Shown: positions 12,048-20,200 of the stretch, one piece after another
Layout of the letters: every line of letters starts with the position of its first letter
Position numbering within the stretch: the first letter of the stretch is position 1
Assembly (NCBI RefSeq): GCF_040706615.1
Contig: NZ_JAPDRF010000002.1
Span: 62,001 to 126,000 of the forward strand
Length of the DNA: 64,000 bases
Origin: Lentisalinibacter sediminis
GTDB taxonomy: Bacteria; Pseudomonadota; Gammaproteobacteria; Steroidobacterales; Woeseiaceae
Direction: 5' to 3'
The notes under the pieces: model-generated
Seen by the model: the letters and a program-made list of their open reading frames with translations, nothing else
What the model was told of the DNA's origin: nothing
Databases searched by the model: none
Translations under genes and position numbers: made by a program

Positions 12048-14126
12048 GTGGACACCGAGAACCTGAGCCTGCCGGACTACTACATCAATCGCGAGCTCAG
12101 CCTGCTCGAGTTCAACAAACGGGTACTCGCCCAGGCGCTGGACACCACGACTCCGCTGCTCGAACGCCTGCGCTTCCTCTGCATCTCCTGCACCAATCTG
12201 GACGAGTTCTTCGAGATCCGGGTGGCCGGACTGAAGCAGCGCGAGGAACTCGGATCGGCCGCACCGGGGCCGGACCGTATGACGCCCCGGGAGACCCTGG
12301 CGGCGATACGGGGCGAGGCGACCGAACTCGTGGAGCACCAGTACCGGCTCCTGAACGAGGGTCTGATGCCCGCACTGGCGGAGAACGGCGTGCACTTCGT
12401 CCGCCGCGACGAGTGGACGGACGGCCAGCGGGACTGGCTGCACGCCTATTTCCACGATCAGGTGCTGCCGGTGCTCACGCCGCTGACCCTGGACCCGGCG
12501 CGTCCCTTCCCGCGCATCCTGAACAAGAGCCTGAATTTCATCGTGGCGCTGAAGGGCAAGGACGTCTTCGGCCGCCGCCGTCACCGGGGCCTGGTGCAGG
12601 CGCCCCGCTCCCTGCCGCGGCTGATCCCGCTGCCGCCGGAGCTGGGCACCCCGGGCGAGGAGAACTTCGTCTTCCTGTCGTCGGTGATTCACAGCTTCGT
12701 CGACGAACTCTTCCCCGGCATGAAGGTGGACGGCTGCTTCCAGTTCCGCGTGACTCGCAACAGCGACCTGTACGTGGACGACGAGGAGGTGGACGACCTG
12801 GTGCGGGCGCTGGAGGGCGAGCTGGCCGCCAGCCGCTACGGTGCCGCCGTGCGCCTGGAGGTGGCGAGCGAATGCCCCGACGAGCTCAGCACCTTCCTGC
12901 TGGACCATTTCGAGCTGGATGCCGAGGACCTCTATCCGGTGGACGGTCCGGTCAACCTCAACCGCCTGCTGCGGGTTTGCGACCTGTCCGGGCGCGATGA
13001 CCTGAAGTTCCGGCCGTTCACGCCGGGGCTGCCCGCCGGCCTGGTGGGCGCGGAGACGATCTTCGACGCCGTCGACGCGAAGGACGTGCTGCTGCACCAC
13101 CCGTTCCAGGCCTTCACACCGGTGATCGATTTCATCGCCCAGGCCGCCGCCGATCCTGACGTGCTGGCCATAAAGCAGACCCTGTACCGCAGCGGCCCCA
13201 CCTCACCCATCGTCGACCACCTGGTGGCCGCCGCCCAGGCGGGCAAGGAAGTGACGGTGGTCATCGAGTTGATGGCCCGCTTCGACGAGGCCGCCAACAT
13301 CTCGCTGGCCAACCGGCTGCAGCAGGCGGGCGCCCACGTCGTCTACGGCGTGGTCGGCTACAAGACCCACGCCAAGATGGCGCTCGTGGTCAGGCGTCGC
13401 GGCGAGGAACTGCGCCGTTACGTGCACCTCGGCACCGGCAACTATCACCCGCAGACCACCCGCGTGTACACGGACTACGGCCTGCTCTCGGCTGACCAGT
13501 CGCTGGGCCGGGACGTGCACGAGGTCTTCATGCAGCTCACCAGTCTCACCGAGATCCGCGGCCTGAAACGCATGACCACCGCGCCCTTCAGCCTGCACGA
13601 CCGCGTGCTCGCGCTGATCGAGGCGGAGACCGCAGCCGCAGGGCGGGGACAGCCGGCGCGGATCATCGTCAAGGTGAACGCGCTGATCGAGCCGCAGGTG
13701 ATCCAGGCCCTGTATCGCGCCTCGCAGGCCGGCGTCGAGGTCGACCTGATCGTGCGCGGCATCTGTTCGCTGCGCCCGGGGCTGCCGGGCGTGTCCGAGA
13801 ACATCCGGGTGCGCTCCATCGTCGGCCGCTTCCTGGAGCACTCACGCGTGTATTTCTTCCTGAACGGCGGTGACGAGCTGATCTACTGCGCCAGCGCGGA
13901 CTGGATGGAGCGCAACTTCTTCAACCGGGTGGAGACCTGCTTCCCGCTCACGCGCAAGTCGCACCGCAACCAGGTCAAGGCCGACCTGGAGCTCTATCTC
14001 GAGGACAACACGGACGCCTGGGAACTTGCCGCCGACGGCCGCTATCGCCGCCTCTCGCCCGGGCCGGACGCCGGCACGCACTCGGCGCAGGGCGCCCTGC
14101 TTCAGCGGCTGGCGGAGACCTGCTGA
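12048..14126 (+). CDS. ppk: polyphosphate kinase 1
   Basis: This 692-residue enzyme polymerises the ATP gamma-phosphate into polyphosphate. It starts with GTG at 12048 behind GAAGGAG. The N-terminal YINRELSLLEFNKRVLAQA block is the Ppk1 signature. HLGTGNYHPQT carries the histidine that is phosphorylated, and FLEHSRVYFF carries the second conserved histidine. The four Ppk1 domains are complete. The 3' end overlaps ppx on the opposite strand by 25 bases, so synthesis and breakdown genes converge tail to tail. Confidence 0.96.
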   Translation: MDTENLSLPDYYINRELSLLEFNKRVLAQALDTTTPLLERLRFLCISCTNLDEFFEIRVAGLKQREELGSAAPGPDRMTPRETLAAIRGEATELVEHQYRLLNEGLMPALAENGVHFVRRDEWTDGQRDWLHAYFHDQVLPVLTPLTLDPARPFPRILNKSLNFIVALKGKDVFGRRRHRGLVQAPRSLPRLIPLPPELGTPGEENFVFLSSVIHSFVDELFPGMKVDGCFQFRVTRNSDLYVDDEEVDDLVRALEGELAASRYGAAVRLEVASECPDELSTFLLDHFELDAEDLYPVDGPVNLNRLLRVCDLSGRDDLKFRPFTPGLPAGLVGAETIFDAVDAKDVLLHHPFQAFTPVIDFIAQAAADPDVLAIKQTLYRSGPTSPIVDHLVAAAQAGKEVTVVIELMARFDEAANISLANRLQQAGAHVVYGVVGYKTHAKMALVVRRRGEELRRYVHLGTGNYHPQTTRVYTDYGLLSADQSLGRDVHEVFMQLTSLTEIRGLKRMTTAPFSLHDRVLALIEAETAAAGRGQPARIIVKVNALIEPQVIQALYRASQAGVEVDLIVRGICSLRPGLPGVSENIRVRSIVGRFLEHSRVYFFLNGGDELIYCASADWMERNFFNRVETCFPLTRKSHRNQVKADLELYLEDNTDAWELAADGRYRRLSPGPDAGTHSAQGALLQRLAETC

Positions 14127-15655
14127 CCGGCGAAGTCCACCTCCAGCCGGTAGCCGGTGGGTTTGAGATACTGGACCTCCCGGTCGAGATCGGCCAGCGT
14201 CAGCGGGTTGTTGTCCAGCCAGCCGTCGGGGAAGGACAGGGCGAGTGATCTCTTGCCGACCACCACGCGGGTCTCCAGCGGCAGATCCGCCGAGCGGCTG
14301 CGGTTCAGGAGCACCGCCAGGCGCAGCAGGAGGGCCAGGCGCCACACCCGTTTGCGCTTCTTCTCCGGCAGCCGGTCGAGGCGGTCCTGGTCCGGGCGTT
14401 TGCGCTGCGAGGCGATCAGGCAGGCCAGCACCTGCTGCTCCAGGCGGGGGAAGCCGGGCAGGTCGGCGTGCTCCACGATGTAGGCGCCATGCTGGTGGAA
14501 ATTGTGGTGGGAGATATCGAGACCGATCTCGTGCAGCCGCGCCGCCCATTCCAGCAACTTCGCATCCAGCGGGTCGGTGAGCTTCCACGGCTTCGCCACC
14601 TGGGCGAGCAGCCGCCCGGCCATGAGCGCCGCGCGCTCCGACTGGTCCGGATCGACGTGGTAGCGCTCGACCAGGGCCTGCACGGTGCGCTCGCGGGCAT
14701 CGGCGTGCTGCAGCCGGCCCACCAGATCGTAGAGCAGACCCTCGCGCAGCGAGCCGTCGGAGATGTTCATGCGCTCGATGCCGAGCGAAGCGAATATCTC
14801 GGCCAGGATGGACAGCCCGCCCGCCCAGACCTGGGCGCGGCGCTGGGACAGACCGGGCAGGTCGAGCCGCTCGATGCGCCCCTGGGCAATCATGCGCTCG
14901 ATCAGCTCCTCGACGTTGCCGAGTGTGAGGCCTTCCGGATGCAGGACGCCCAGCTCCCGGGCCACCGCCTCGGCGGAGCGGACGGTGCCCGAGGCGCCGA
15001 TGGCCTCCTGCCAGCCGTGCTTGCGGAAGAACGCCTTCACCGGCCTGAGTTTCAGCTGCGCCGCCGTGCGCGCGCGGTCGAAGGCCTTGCGGGTGAGCTT
15101 GCCCTCGGGGAAGTAGCGTTCGGTCTTGCCGACGCAGCCCATGGACAGGCTCTCCAGCGCCTCCGGCTGCTCGCCCTGCCCCAGTATCAGCTCGGTGCTG
15201 CCGCCGCCGATGTCCACGACGAGCCGGCGGCCCTCGATGGGCGGCAGGCTGTGGGCCACGCCGAGGTAGATGAGACGGGCCTCCTCAATGCCCGAGATGA
15301 TCTCGATGGGCTGGCCGAGGGCGGCCTCGGCCTCGGCCAGGAAGCCGGCCTCGCGGCGGGCCCGCCGCAGGGTATTGGTGCCGGCCGCGCGCACGTTGGA
15401 GGCATCCACGTCGCGCAGCCGCTCGCCGAAACGGCTCAGGCACTCCAGCGCCCGGGCCTTGCTGCTCACCGTCAGCCCGGTCTTCGGTGACAGGCCCTCG
15501 GCGAGCCGCACCGTCTCGCGCAGGCGGTCCAGGATGGTGAGCTGACCGTGGCGCAGGGTGGCCACGATCATGTGGAAACTGTTGGAGCCCAGATCGACAG
15601 CGGCGATGACGCTGTCCTGGGAGTGATCGTCGTTCTGGTCGTTATTGGAGACGAT
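14102..15655 (-). CDS. ppx: exopolyphosphatase/guanosine pentaphosphatase
   Basis: Ppx/GppA enzyme that removes terminal phosphates from polyphosphate and may act on pppGpp. The conserved ASKHA phosphate-binding motif VDLGSNSFHMIVA lies before the first in-frame ATG (15571), so translation must begin earlier. Between the stop near 15702 and that motif no ATG, GTG or TTG is in frame. An ATC at 15655 lies ten bases after the strong GAAGGAGG and gives a normal-length N-terminus (517 residues). DIGGGSTEL and a C-terminal HD-like region (ARLHEIGLDISHHNFHQHG) are present. It probably forms an operon with erpA, 53 bases upstream. Confidence 0.85.
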   Translation of the reverse strand: MVSNNDQNDDHSQDSVIAAVDLGSNSFHMIVATLRHGQLTILDRLRETVRLAEGLSPKTGLTVSSKARALECLSRFGERLRDVDASNVRAAGTNTLRRARREAGFLAEAEAALGQPIEIISGIEEARLIYLGVAHSLPPIEGRRLVVDIGGGSTELILGQGEQPEALESLSMGCVGKTERYFPEGKLTRKAFDRARTAAQLKLRPVKAFFRKHGWQEAIGASGTVRSAEAVARELGVLHPEGLTLGNVEELIERMIAQGRIERLDLPGLSQRRAQVWAGGLSILAEIFASLGIERMNISDGSLREGLLYDLVGRLQHADARERTVQALVERYHVDPDQSERAALMAGRLLAQVAKPWKLTDPLDAKLLEWAARLHEIGLDISHHNFHQHGAYIVEHADLPGFPRLEQQVLACLIASQRKRPDQDRLDRLPEKKRKRVWRLALLLRLAVLLNRSRSADLPLETRVVVGKRSLALSFPDGWLDNNPLTLADLDREVQYLKPTGYRLEVDFAGQQVSASR

Positions 15656-15708
15656 GCCGGTCTCCCCTCCTTCCCGCCGGTGGCCGCCGCTGCGGCGACG
15701 TCAGGCTA

Positions 15709-16080
15709 TCAGACGGAGAACGACGAACCGCAGCCGCAGGTGGTCTGGGCGTTCGGGTTGCGGATGATGAACTGCGCGCCTTCCAGGTCTTCCTTGTAGT
15801 CGATCTCGGCGCCCATGAGGTACTGCACGCTCATCGGGTCCACCAGCAGCGTGACGCCCTGGTTCTCCACCTGGGTATCGCCCTCTTCCATCTTCTCGTC
15901 GAATGTGAATCCGTACTGGAAGCCGGAACAGCCCCCGCCGGAGACGAATACGCGCAGCATGAGTTCCTGATTGTCTTCCTCACGGATCAGTTCGCCCACT
16001 TTCTGCGCGGCCGCATCGGTAAACACCAGGGGCGGCGGCGGCATCTCGGTGGGTTCGGGTGTCGTCGTCGAATTTTCCAT
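15709..16080 (-). CDS. erpA: iron-sulfur cluster insertion protein ErpA
   Basis: This 123-residue A-type carrier delivers Fe-S clusters to apo-enzymes such as isoprenoid synthesis proteins. The three cluster cysteines are in SGGGCSGFQYGF and the C-terminal TCGCGSSFSV. A proline-rich N-terminal extension (residues 8-17) precedes the domain. It lies between the bactofilin gene and ppx on the same strand. Confidence 0.95.
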   Translation of the reverse strand: MENSTTTPEPTEMPPPPLVFTDAAAQKVGELIREEDNQELMLRVFVSGGGCSGFQYGFTFDEKMEEGDTQVENQGVTLLVDPMSVQYLMGAEIDYKEDLEGAQFIIRNPNAQTTCGCGSSFSV

Positions 16081-16131
16081 GCTTCTGCTTCCCCGGGCCC
16101 GCGTGCGGGCCCTGTCTGCCGGTCTCTACTT

Positions 16132-16169
16132 GTCGATTCCGATTCGGGTCGATTCCGATTCGGGTCGAT
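16132..16169. repeat. 16-bp tandem repeat in the bactofilin-erpA gap
   Basis: The unit GTCGATTCCGATTCGG occurs twice head to tail (16132-16147, 16148-16163), plus a 6-base partial third copy. It ends three bases before the bactofilin stop codon. It looks like a recent slippage or duplication product; no function is evident. Confidence 0.8.
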
Positions 16170-16172
16170 CTC

Positions 16173-16637
16173 CTATTTCGCGCCCGTCGCAATCTTGGGC
16201 GCCGGCATCTTCGCGGTATCGCCGGTCTTGTCGGCCTTGCCGCTCTCACCGGCATCCCCGGCGGCCTGGCCGGCGCGCGTATCCGCGCCGTGGACCAGCT
16301 TGCCGTTGATCTCCGCGCCGATGGCCATCTCGATCAGATTGTAATACACATTACCGATGACCCGCGCCGTGGGCCCGAGTTCCACCCGCTCGCTGGCCGT
16401 GAGGTCGCCGCGCACCGTGCCTTTCAGCACCACATGGGGCACGGTCACGTTGCCCTCGATGGTGCCGTTTTCGCTGATGCTGAGCGCCGAGTCGCTCTGC
16501 GGATCGGCGCTGACGTTGCCGTGGACGGTGCCGTCCACGTGGCAGCCGCCGTCGAAGTGCAGGTCGCCCTGCACCCGCGAATTCGGGCCGACCAGCGTGT
16601 CGATGGTCGTGTGGCGCTTGTTCTTACGTCCAAACAT
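16173..16637 (-). CDS. bactofilin
   Basis: This 154-residue polymer-forming cytoskeletal protein has repeated short beta segments (residues about 15-115: VQGDLHFDGG, VDGTVHGNV, IEGNVTVPH, VRGDLTASE, VIGNVYYNL) that stack into a right-handed beta-helix. The C-terminal 40 residues are a disordered Ala/Gly/Lys tail. Bactofilins form membrane-attached filaments and guide cell wall enzymes. Its neighbour is a membrane-anchored coiled-coil protein, a frequent pairing in gammaproteobacteria. Confidence 0.93.
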   Translation of the reverse strand: MFGRKNKRHTTIDTLVGPNSRVQGDLHFDGGCHVDGTVHGNVSADPQSDSALSISENGTIEGNVTVPHVVLKGTVRGDLTASERVELGPTARVIGNVYYNLIEMAIGAEINGKLVHGADTRAGQAAGDAGESGKADKTGDTAKMPAPKIATGAK

Positions 16638-16653
16638 GGCTTACTCCGTGAAG

Positions 16654-16705
16654 CGGGTTCATCCCGGGCTCGTGGACCCCCGGGTTCATCCCGGGCTCGT
16701 GGACC
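16654..16705. repeat. tandem duplication at the 3' end of the coiled-coil gene
   Basis: GGTTCATCCCGGGCTCGTGG occurs twice, 27-28 bases apart, within 16654-16705. The second copy forms the last codons and stop of the coiled-coil protein; the first lies between that stop and the bactofilin start. The duplication probably replaced the original C-terminus of the upstream gene. Confidence 0.8.
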
Positions 16706-17387
16706 AAGGAAAACTCTGCTTGATGCCCGAGTTGCCGCTGCCGCTCGGCATCAGTTCGACATTGACACGATCCGGCTCGAATCCCTCCGGCAGCACCAGT
16801 TCCCGCTCGAAGTCCTGGAAGTACCGGAACGAGAACGCCCAGCGCGCGCCGCCGTCTTCGGCCGCCAGCTGGGCGAAGGGGATGGTGACGGCCTCGCCGC
16901 CCCGCGCCCCGTCCACCGACAGGCGCACCGTCCCCGACACGCGCTGGTGGTGCTGTTTCACCTGCACGAGCACCAGCCGCAGACGATAGCGGGACTCCTC
17001 CGCGCCGCGCAATACCTGGAAGTCCTGCACCCGCAGACCGCTGCTGGAGTCCGCCGGCGAGATAATGCCGCGGTAAAAAGCAATGGCCTCGCGCTGTTCC
17101 TGGATCTTGTCCTGCAGCGAGCGGAAACCCTCGTCTATGGCCTTGTATGCCTCCTGGTCCGTCTTGCGCAGCGTCTCCAGCTTGATGACTTCCTCGCGCA
17201 GCGCCGCCCCCTCGGCCTCCAGCGCAGCGATGCGCCCGGTCAGATCGTCCCGCTCGCGGGCGGTCTCGAGACGGTTGTAGCCCGCGTGCAGCCGGCCCGC
17301 CTCGTACACCAGGTAGCCGGCGCCGAGGACGGCCGCGAGGGCGACAGCGGCCAGCACACGGCTGCGGATCGGGGAGGCATTCGGCAT
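16686..17387 (-). CDS. membrane-anchored coiled-coil protein (DUF6776-type)
   Basis: This 233-residue protein has one N-terminal transmembrane segment (VLAAVALAAVLGAGYLVYEAG, about 11-31). It is followed by a coiled coil (about 40-100) and a beta-rich domain (about 105-215, SRYRLRLVLVQVKQHH...). This matches the DUF6776 layout found beside bactofilin genes, so a role in cell wall or cytoskeleton organisation is likely but unproven. The last seven residues come from a tandem repeat and are probably not ancestral. Confidence 0.7.
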   Translation of the reverse strand: MPNASPIRSRVLAAVALAAVLGAGYLVYEAGRLHAGYNRLETARERDDLTGRIAALEAEGAALREEVIKLETLRKTDQEAYKAIDEGFRSLQDKIQEQREAIAFYRGIISPADSSSGLRVQDFQVLRGAEESRYRLRLVLVQVKQHHQRVSGTVRLSVDGARGGEAVTIPFAQLAAEDGGARWAFSFRYFQDFERELVLPEGFEPDRVNVELMPSGSGNSGIKQSFPWSTSPG

Positions 17388-17526
17388 AGGGTCCGGGATC
17401 GCGGGATTCTGTCAAAACGGGGGCTATGGTACGCGGCGGCCGCCGCCCCCGGAAGTGCGGTGTGTCACGGATCGGCCACGCACCGGCCCGCCAGCGGCGC
17501 TGGGTCGGCCGGACGCCGCGATGCCC

Positions 17527-18108
17527 TCAGGGCGTGAACCCGGCGCGGCGCAGGTCCTTCGTGAACACCGCCCGCCAGCGGTGCGGCCACCAGCGCGGCT
17601 GCGGCGGCGGCCCCTCCGGGAACAGGTGGGTGGCCAGCTCGAACAGCGCCCGGGCGTAGACCCGGCGCTTGAAGTAGATGACCTCGTTGACCGGACGCCA
17701 GTAATCCACCCAGCGCCAGCGGTCGAACTCGGGCGTGTGGCTCAGGTCGAGGCGCAGCCGCTCCTCGGCGGAGACGAAGCGCAGCAGGAACCAGCGCTGC
17801 TTCTGGCCGATGCAGACGGGACTGTCGCCCTGGCCCCGGCGGCGGACGTAGCGCTGCGGCAGGCGATAGGAGATCCAGTCCCGGGTGGCCCCCAGCACCT
17901 GGACGTCGTGGTGCTCGAGGCCGAGCTCCTCGTACAGCTCCCGGAACATCGCCTGCTCCGCGCTCTCGCCGCTGTCGATGCCGCCCTGGGGGAATTGCCA
18001 GCCCTTGCGTCCGGCGCGGCCGGCCAGCAGCAGACGATCGGCCTCGTTCGCCAGTATGATGCCGACGTTCGCGCGGAAGCCGTGCTCGTCGATATTGTCG
18101 GAATTCAT
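17527..18108 (-). CDS. rppH: RNA pyrophosphohydrolase (Nudix)
   Basis: This 193-residue Nudix enzyme removes pyrophosphate from the 5' end of mRNAs, starting decay. The Nudix box is complete at about residues 42-64 (GGIDSGESAEQAMF then REL-EELGL). The start FRANVGIILAN and the GWQFPQGG segment are typical of RppH. The ATG at 18108 follows AAGAGG. A basic C-terminal tail (PRWWPHRWRAVFTKDLRR) makes it slightly longer than the E. coli protein. It is divergent from the BtuC-like permease gene, 63 bases away. Confidence 0.92.
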   Translation of the reverse strand: MNSDNIDEHGFRANVGIILANEADRLLLAGRAGRKGWQFPQGGIDSGESAEQAMFRELYEELGLEHHDVQVLGATRDWISYRLPQRYVRRRGQGDSPVCIGQKQRWFLLRFVSAEERLRLDLSHTPEFDRWRWVDYWRPVNEVIYFKRRVYARALFELATHLFPEGPPPQPRWWPHRWRAVFTKDLRRAGFTP

Positions 18109-18171
18109 GGAAAACCTCTTGGCCGTCATTCTTCCACAATCCCGAATACCGGACCAGCGACCGGAAGCCTC

Positions 18172-19146
18172 ATGACCGTGGCGCAGAAGCTGCTCCTGCC
18201 CGGCCTCCTGCTGCTGGCCCTCACCTGCCTGGCCGCGGCGCTTGCGACGGGCAGCGAATCCCTGCCGCTGGCGCGGATCGCGGAGATCCTGGCCGGCGGC
18301 GGCAGCGCCGGCGAACGCGACCTGGTGCTGCAGCTGCGCCTGCCCCGCGCGCTGTCCGCCTTCGCCGTCGGCGGGCTGCTGGCGCTGGCCGGCGTGCTGA
18401 TGCAGGTGCTGCTGCGCAACCCCCTCGCGGATCCCTACATCCTCGGCACTTCCGGCGGCGCCGCGGTCGGGGCGCTGGCCGCCCTTTCCGTCGGGCTGGC
18501 GCCCTGGGCCGTGGACGCCGGCGCCTTCACCGGCGCCCTGGGCGCGATGCTGATCGTGTTTGTGGTGGCCCACGGCAGCGGCAGCTGGACCCCGGCCCGG
18601 CTGCTGCTCACCGGCGTGGTCCTGGCTTCGGGGCTCTCGGCGGTGATCGGCCTGCTGCTCACGCTGTCGCCGGAACAGGGCATCCACGGCATGCTGTTCT
18701 GGCTGATGGGCGACTTCTCTTTCGCCCACGCGCCGGCACCCCTGCTGGTGGTTCTCGCGGTCGGCACCGCGCTGTCCCTGGCCGCCGCCCGGGAACTGAA
18801 CGTGCTCGCGCGGGGCGAGACCATGGCCGCCATCCTGGGGCAGCGGGTCGCACTGGTACAGGCTGCGATCTTCGTCGGCGCGGCCCTGCTGACCGGCGTC
18901 GCCGTCACTGCGGCGGGGACCATCGGCTTCGTCGGCCTCGTCGTGCCGCACATGATCCGCCTGGTGACCGGCAGCGAACACCGCCGCGTGATACCGGCAG
19001 CCGCCGTCGCCGGCGGCTGCCTGCTGGTGGTGGCCGACACGCTGGCGCGCACGGCCATGGCGCCCCGTCAGCTGCCGGTGGGCACGCTCACGGCCCTGCT
19101 GGGCGTGCCCCTGTTCCTGGCGCTCATGTGGCGCCAGCGGCGCTAG
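18172..19146 (+). CDS. FecCD/BtuC-family ABC transporter permease
   Basis: This 324-residue inner-membrane permease has nine to ten hydrophobic segments. Family signatures are RLPRALSAFAVGGLLALAGV and LLRNPLADPYILGTSGG near the N-terminus, and GTIGFVGLVVPHMIRL near the coupling helix. It imports B12 or ferric siderophores. No ATPase or binding protein gene is next to it. The matching parts are probably the ATPase at 32949 and the BtuF-like protein at 37481, so B12 import is the likely role. Its end overlaps the convergent iron ATPase gene by 23 bases. Confidence 0.85.
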   Translation: MTVAQKLLLPGLLLLALTCLAAALATGSESLPLARIAEILAGGGSAGERDLVLQLRLPRALSAFAVGGLLALAGVLMQVLLRNPLADPYILGTSGGAAVGALAALSVGLAPWAVDAGAFTGALGAMLIVFVVAHGSGSWTPARLLLTGVVLASGLSAVIGLLLTLSPEQGIHGMLFWLMGDFSFAHAPAPLLVVLAVGTALSLAAARELNVLARGETMAAILGQRVALVQAAIFVGAALLTGVAVTAAGTIGFVGLVVPHMIRLVTGSEHRRVIPAAAVAGGCLLVVADTLARTAMAPRQLPVGTLTALLGVPLFLALMWRQRR

Positions 19147-20200
19147 GGTCCCGGCCGGCGGCCGCGCCGCCGGGAAACACCACCATGTGGTCGGTCTCGA
19201 TGCGGATGCCGATCATCTCGCCGACCGCATGGTCATGATGGCTCGGCACGGCGGAGAGTAATCGGCTGCCGTCGGCCGTACTCAGTTCGTAGAGGAACTG
19301 GGGGCCGCGAAAGCGCCGGCTCACGACTCGGGCCTTCAGCGCGCTCTCGTCGTCGTGCACGACATCGTCCGGCCGCAGCAGGAGCTCGACCTCGGTGCCA
19401 ACAGGCAGCGCTTCGGTCATGCGCCCGGTCGCGGTCGCCACCGGGGTCTCCACGGTGTGCGGTCCGCGCACCACGCCGGGCAGCCAGACGCCCTGGCCGA
19501 CGAACCCGGCCACGAACCGGTCCGCCGGCCGGTGATAGATATTGTAGGCCGTATCCCACTGCAGCAGCCGCCCGGCAGTGAGCACGCCGACGTCGTCGGC
19601 CACGGAGAAGGCATCCTGATGGTCGTGGGTGACGATGAGCGCCGTCGTTCCGACGGACTTCAGGATGTCGCGCACCTCGGCGGCGAGGCGCTCGCGAAGG
19701 CCGGCGTCCAGGTTGGAGAAGGGCTCGTCCATCAGCAACAGGCCGGGCTCCGGTGCCAGCGCCCGCGCCAGGGCGACCCGCTGCTGCTGGCCGCCGGAGA
19801 GCTCGTGGGGATAACGGCCCTCCAGCCCCGGCAGCCCGACCAGCTGGAGCATCTCGCGCACCCGGTCCTGCTGGCGGGAGCCGCTGCGCGCGGCGAGTCC
19901 GAAGGCCACGTTGCCGGCGACGTCCAGGTGCGGCATCAGGGCGTAGTCCTGGAACACCATGCCGATGCGCCGGCGCTCCGGCGGCACGTGCACGCCCGGC
20001 CCCGACAGCTCGCGCCCGTCTGCCCTGATGCGCCCGCCGGCGGGACGCTCGAAGCCGGCGATGCAGCGCAGCACGGTGGTCTTGCCACAGCCGGACGGCC
20101 CGAGCAGACAGCCGATGCGGCCGCGCTCGAGCACGAGGTCGACGCCCTCCAGTACGGGCTGGTCGCCGTAGGCATGGCTCAGTTGTTCGATCGTGAGCAT
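19124..20200 (-). CDS. fbpC: ferric iron ABC transporter ATP-binding protein
   Basis: This 358-residue ATPase has Walker A GPSGCGKT (about 34-41), a Q-loop in VFQDYALMPH, the signature LSGGQQQRVALARAL, Walker B LLLMDEP and the H-loop VTHDH. The C-terminal TOBE-like region (about 260-345) is typical of FbpC/PotA-type importers. It is the last gene of the binding protein-permease-ATPase operon and starts immediately after the permease stop (abutting at 20200/20201). Confidence 0.9.
   Translation of the reverse strand: MLTIEQLSHAYGDQPVLEGVDLVLERGRIGCLLGPSGCGKTTVLRCIAGFERPAGGRIRADGRELSGPGVHVPPERRRIGMVFQDYALMPHLDVAGNVAFGLAARSGSRQQDRVREMLQLVGLPGLEGRYPHELSGGQQQRVALARALAPEPGLLLMDEPFSNLDAGLRERLAAEVRDILKSVGTTALIVTHDHQDAFSVADDVGVLTAGRLLQWDTAYNIYHRPADRFVAGFVGQGVWLPGVVRGPHTVETPVATATGRMTEALPVGTEVELLLRPDDVVHDDESALKARVVSRRFRGPQFLYELSTADGSRLLSAVPSHHDHAVGEMIGIRIETDHMVVFPGGAAAGRDPSAAGAT

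Noticed and set aside
17385..17415. TTGACA on the minus strand as promoter of the coiled-coil gene
   Set aside because: With a 17-base spacer the -10 element would fall on the start codon and reads ACCCTA.
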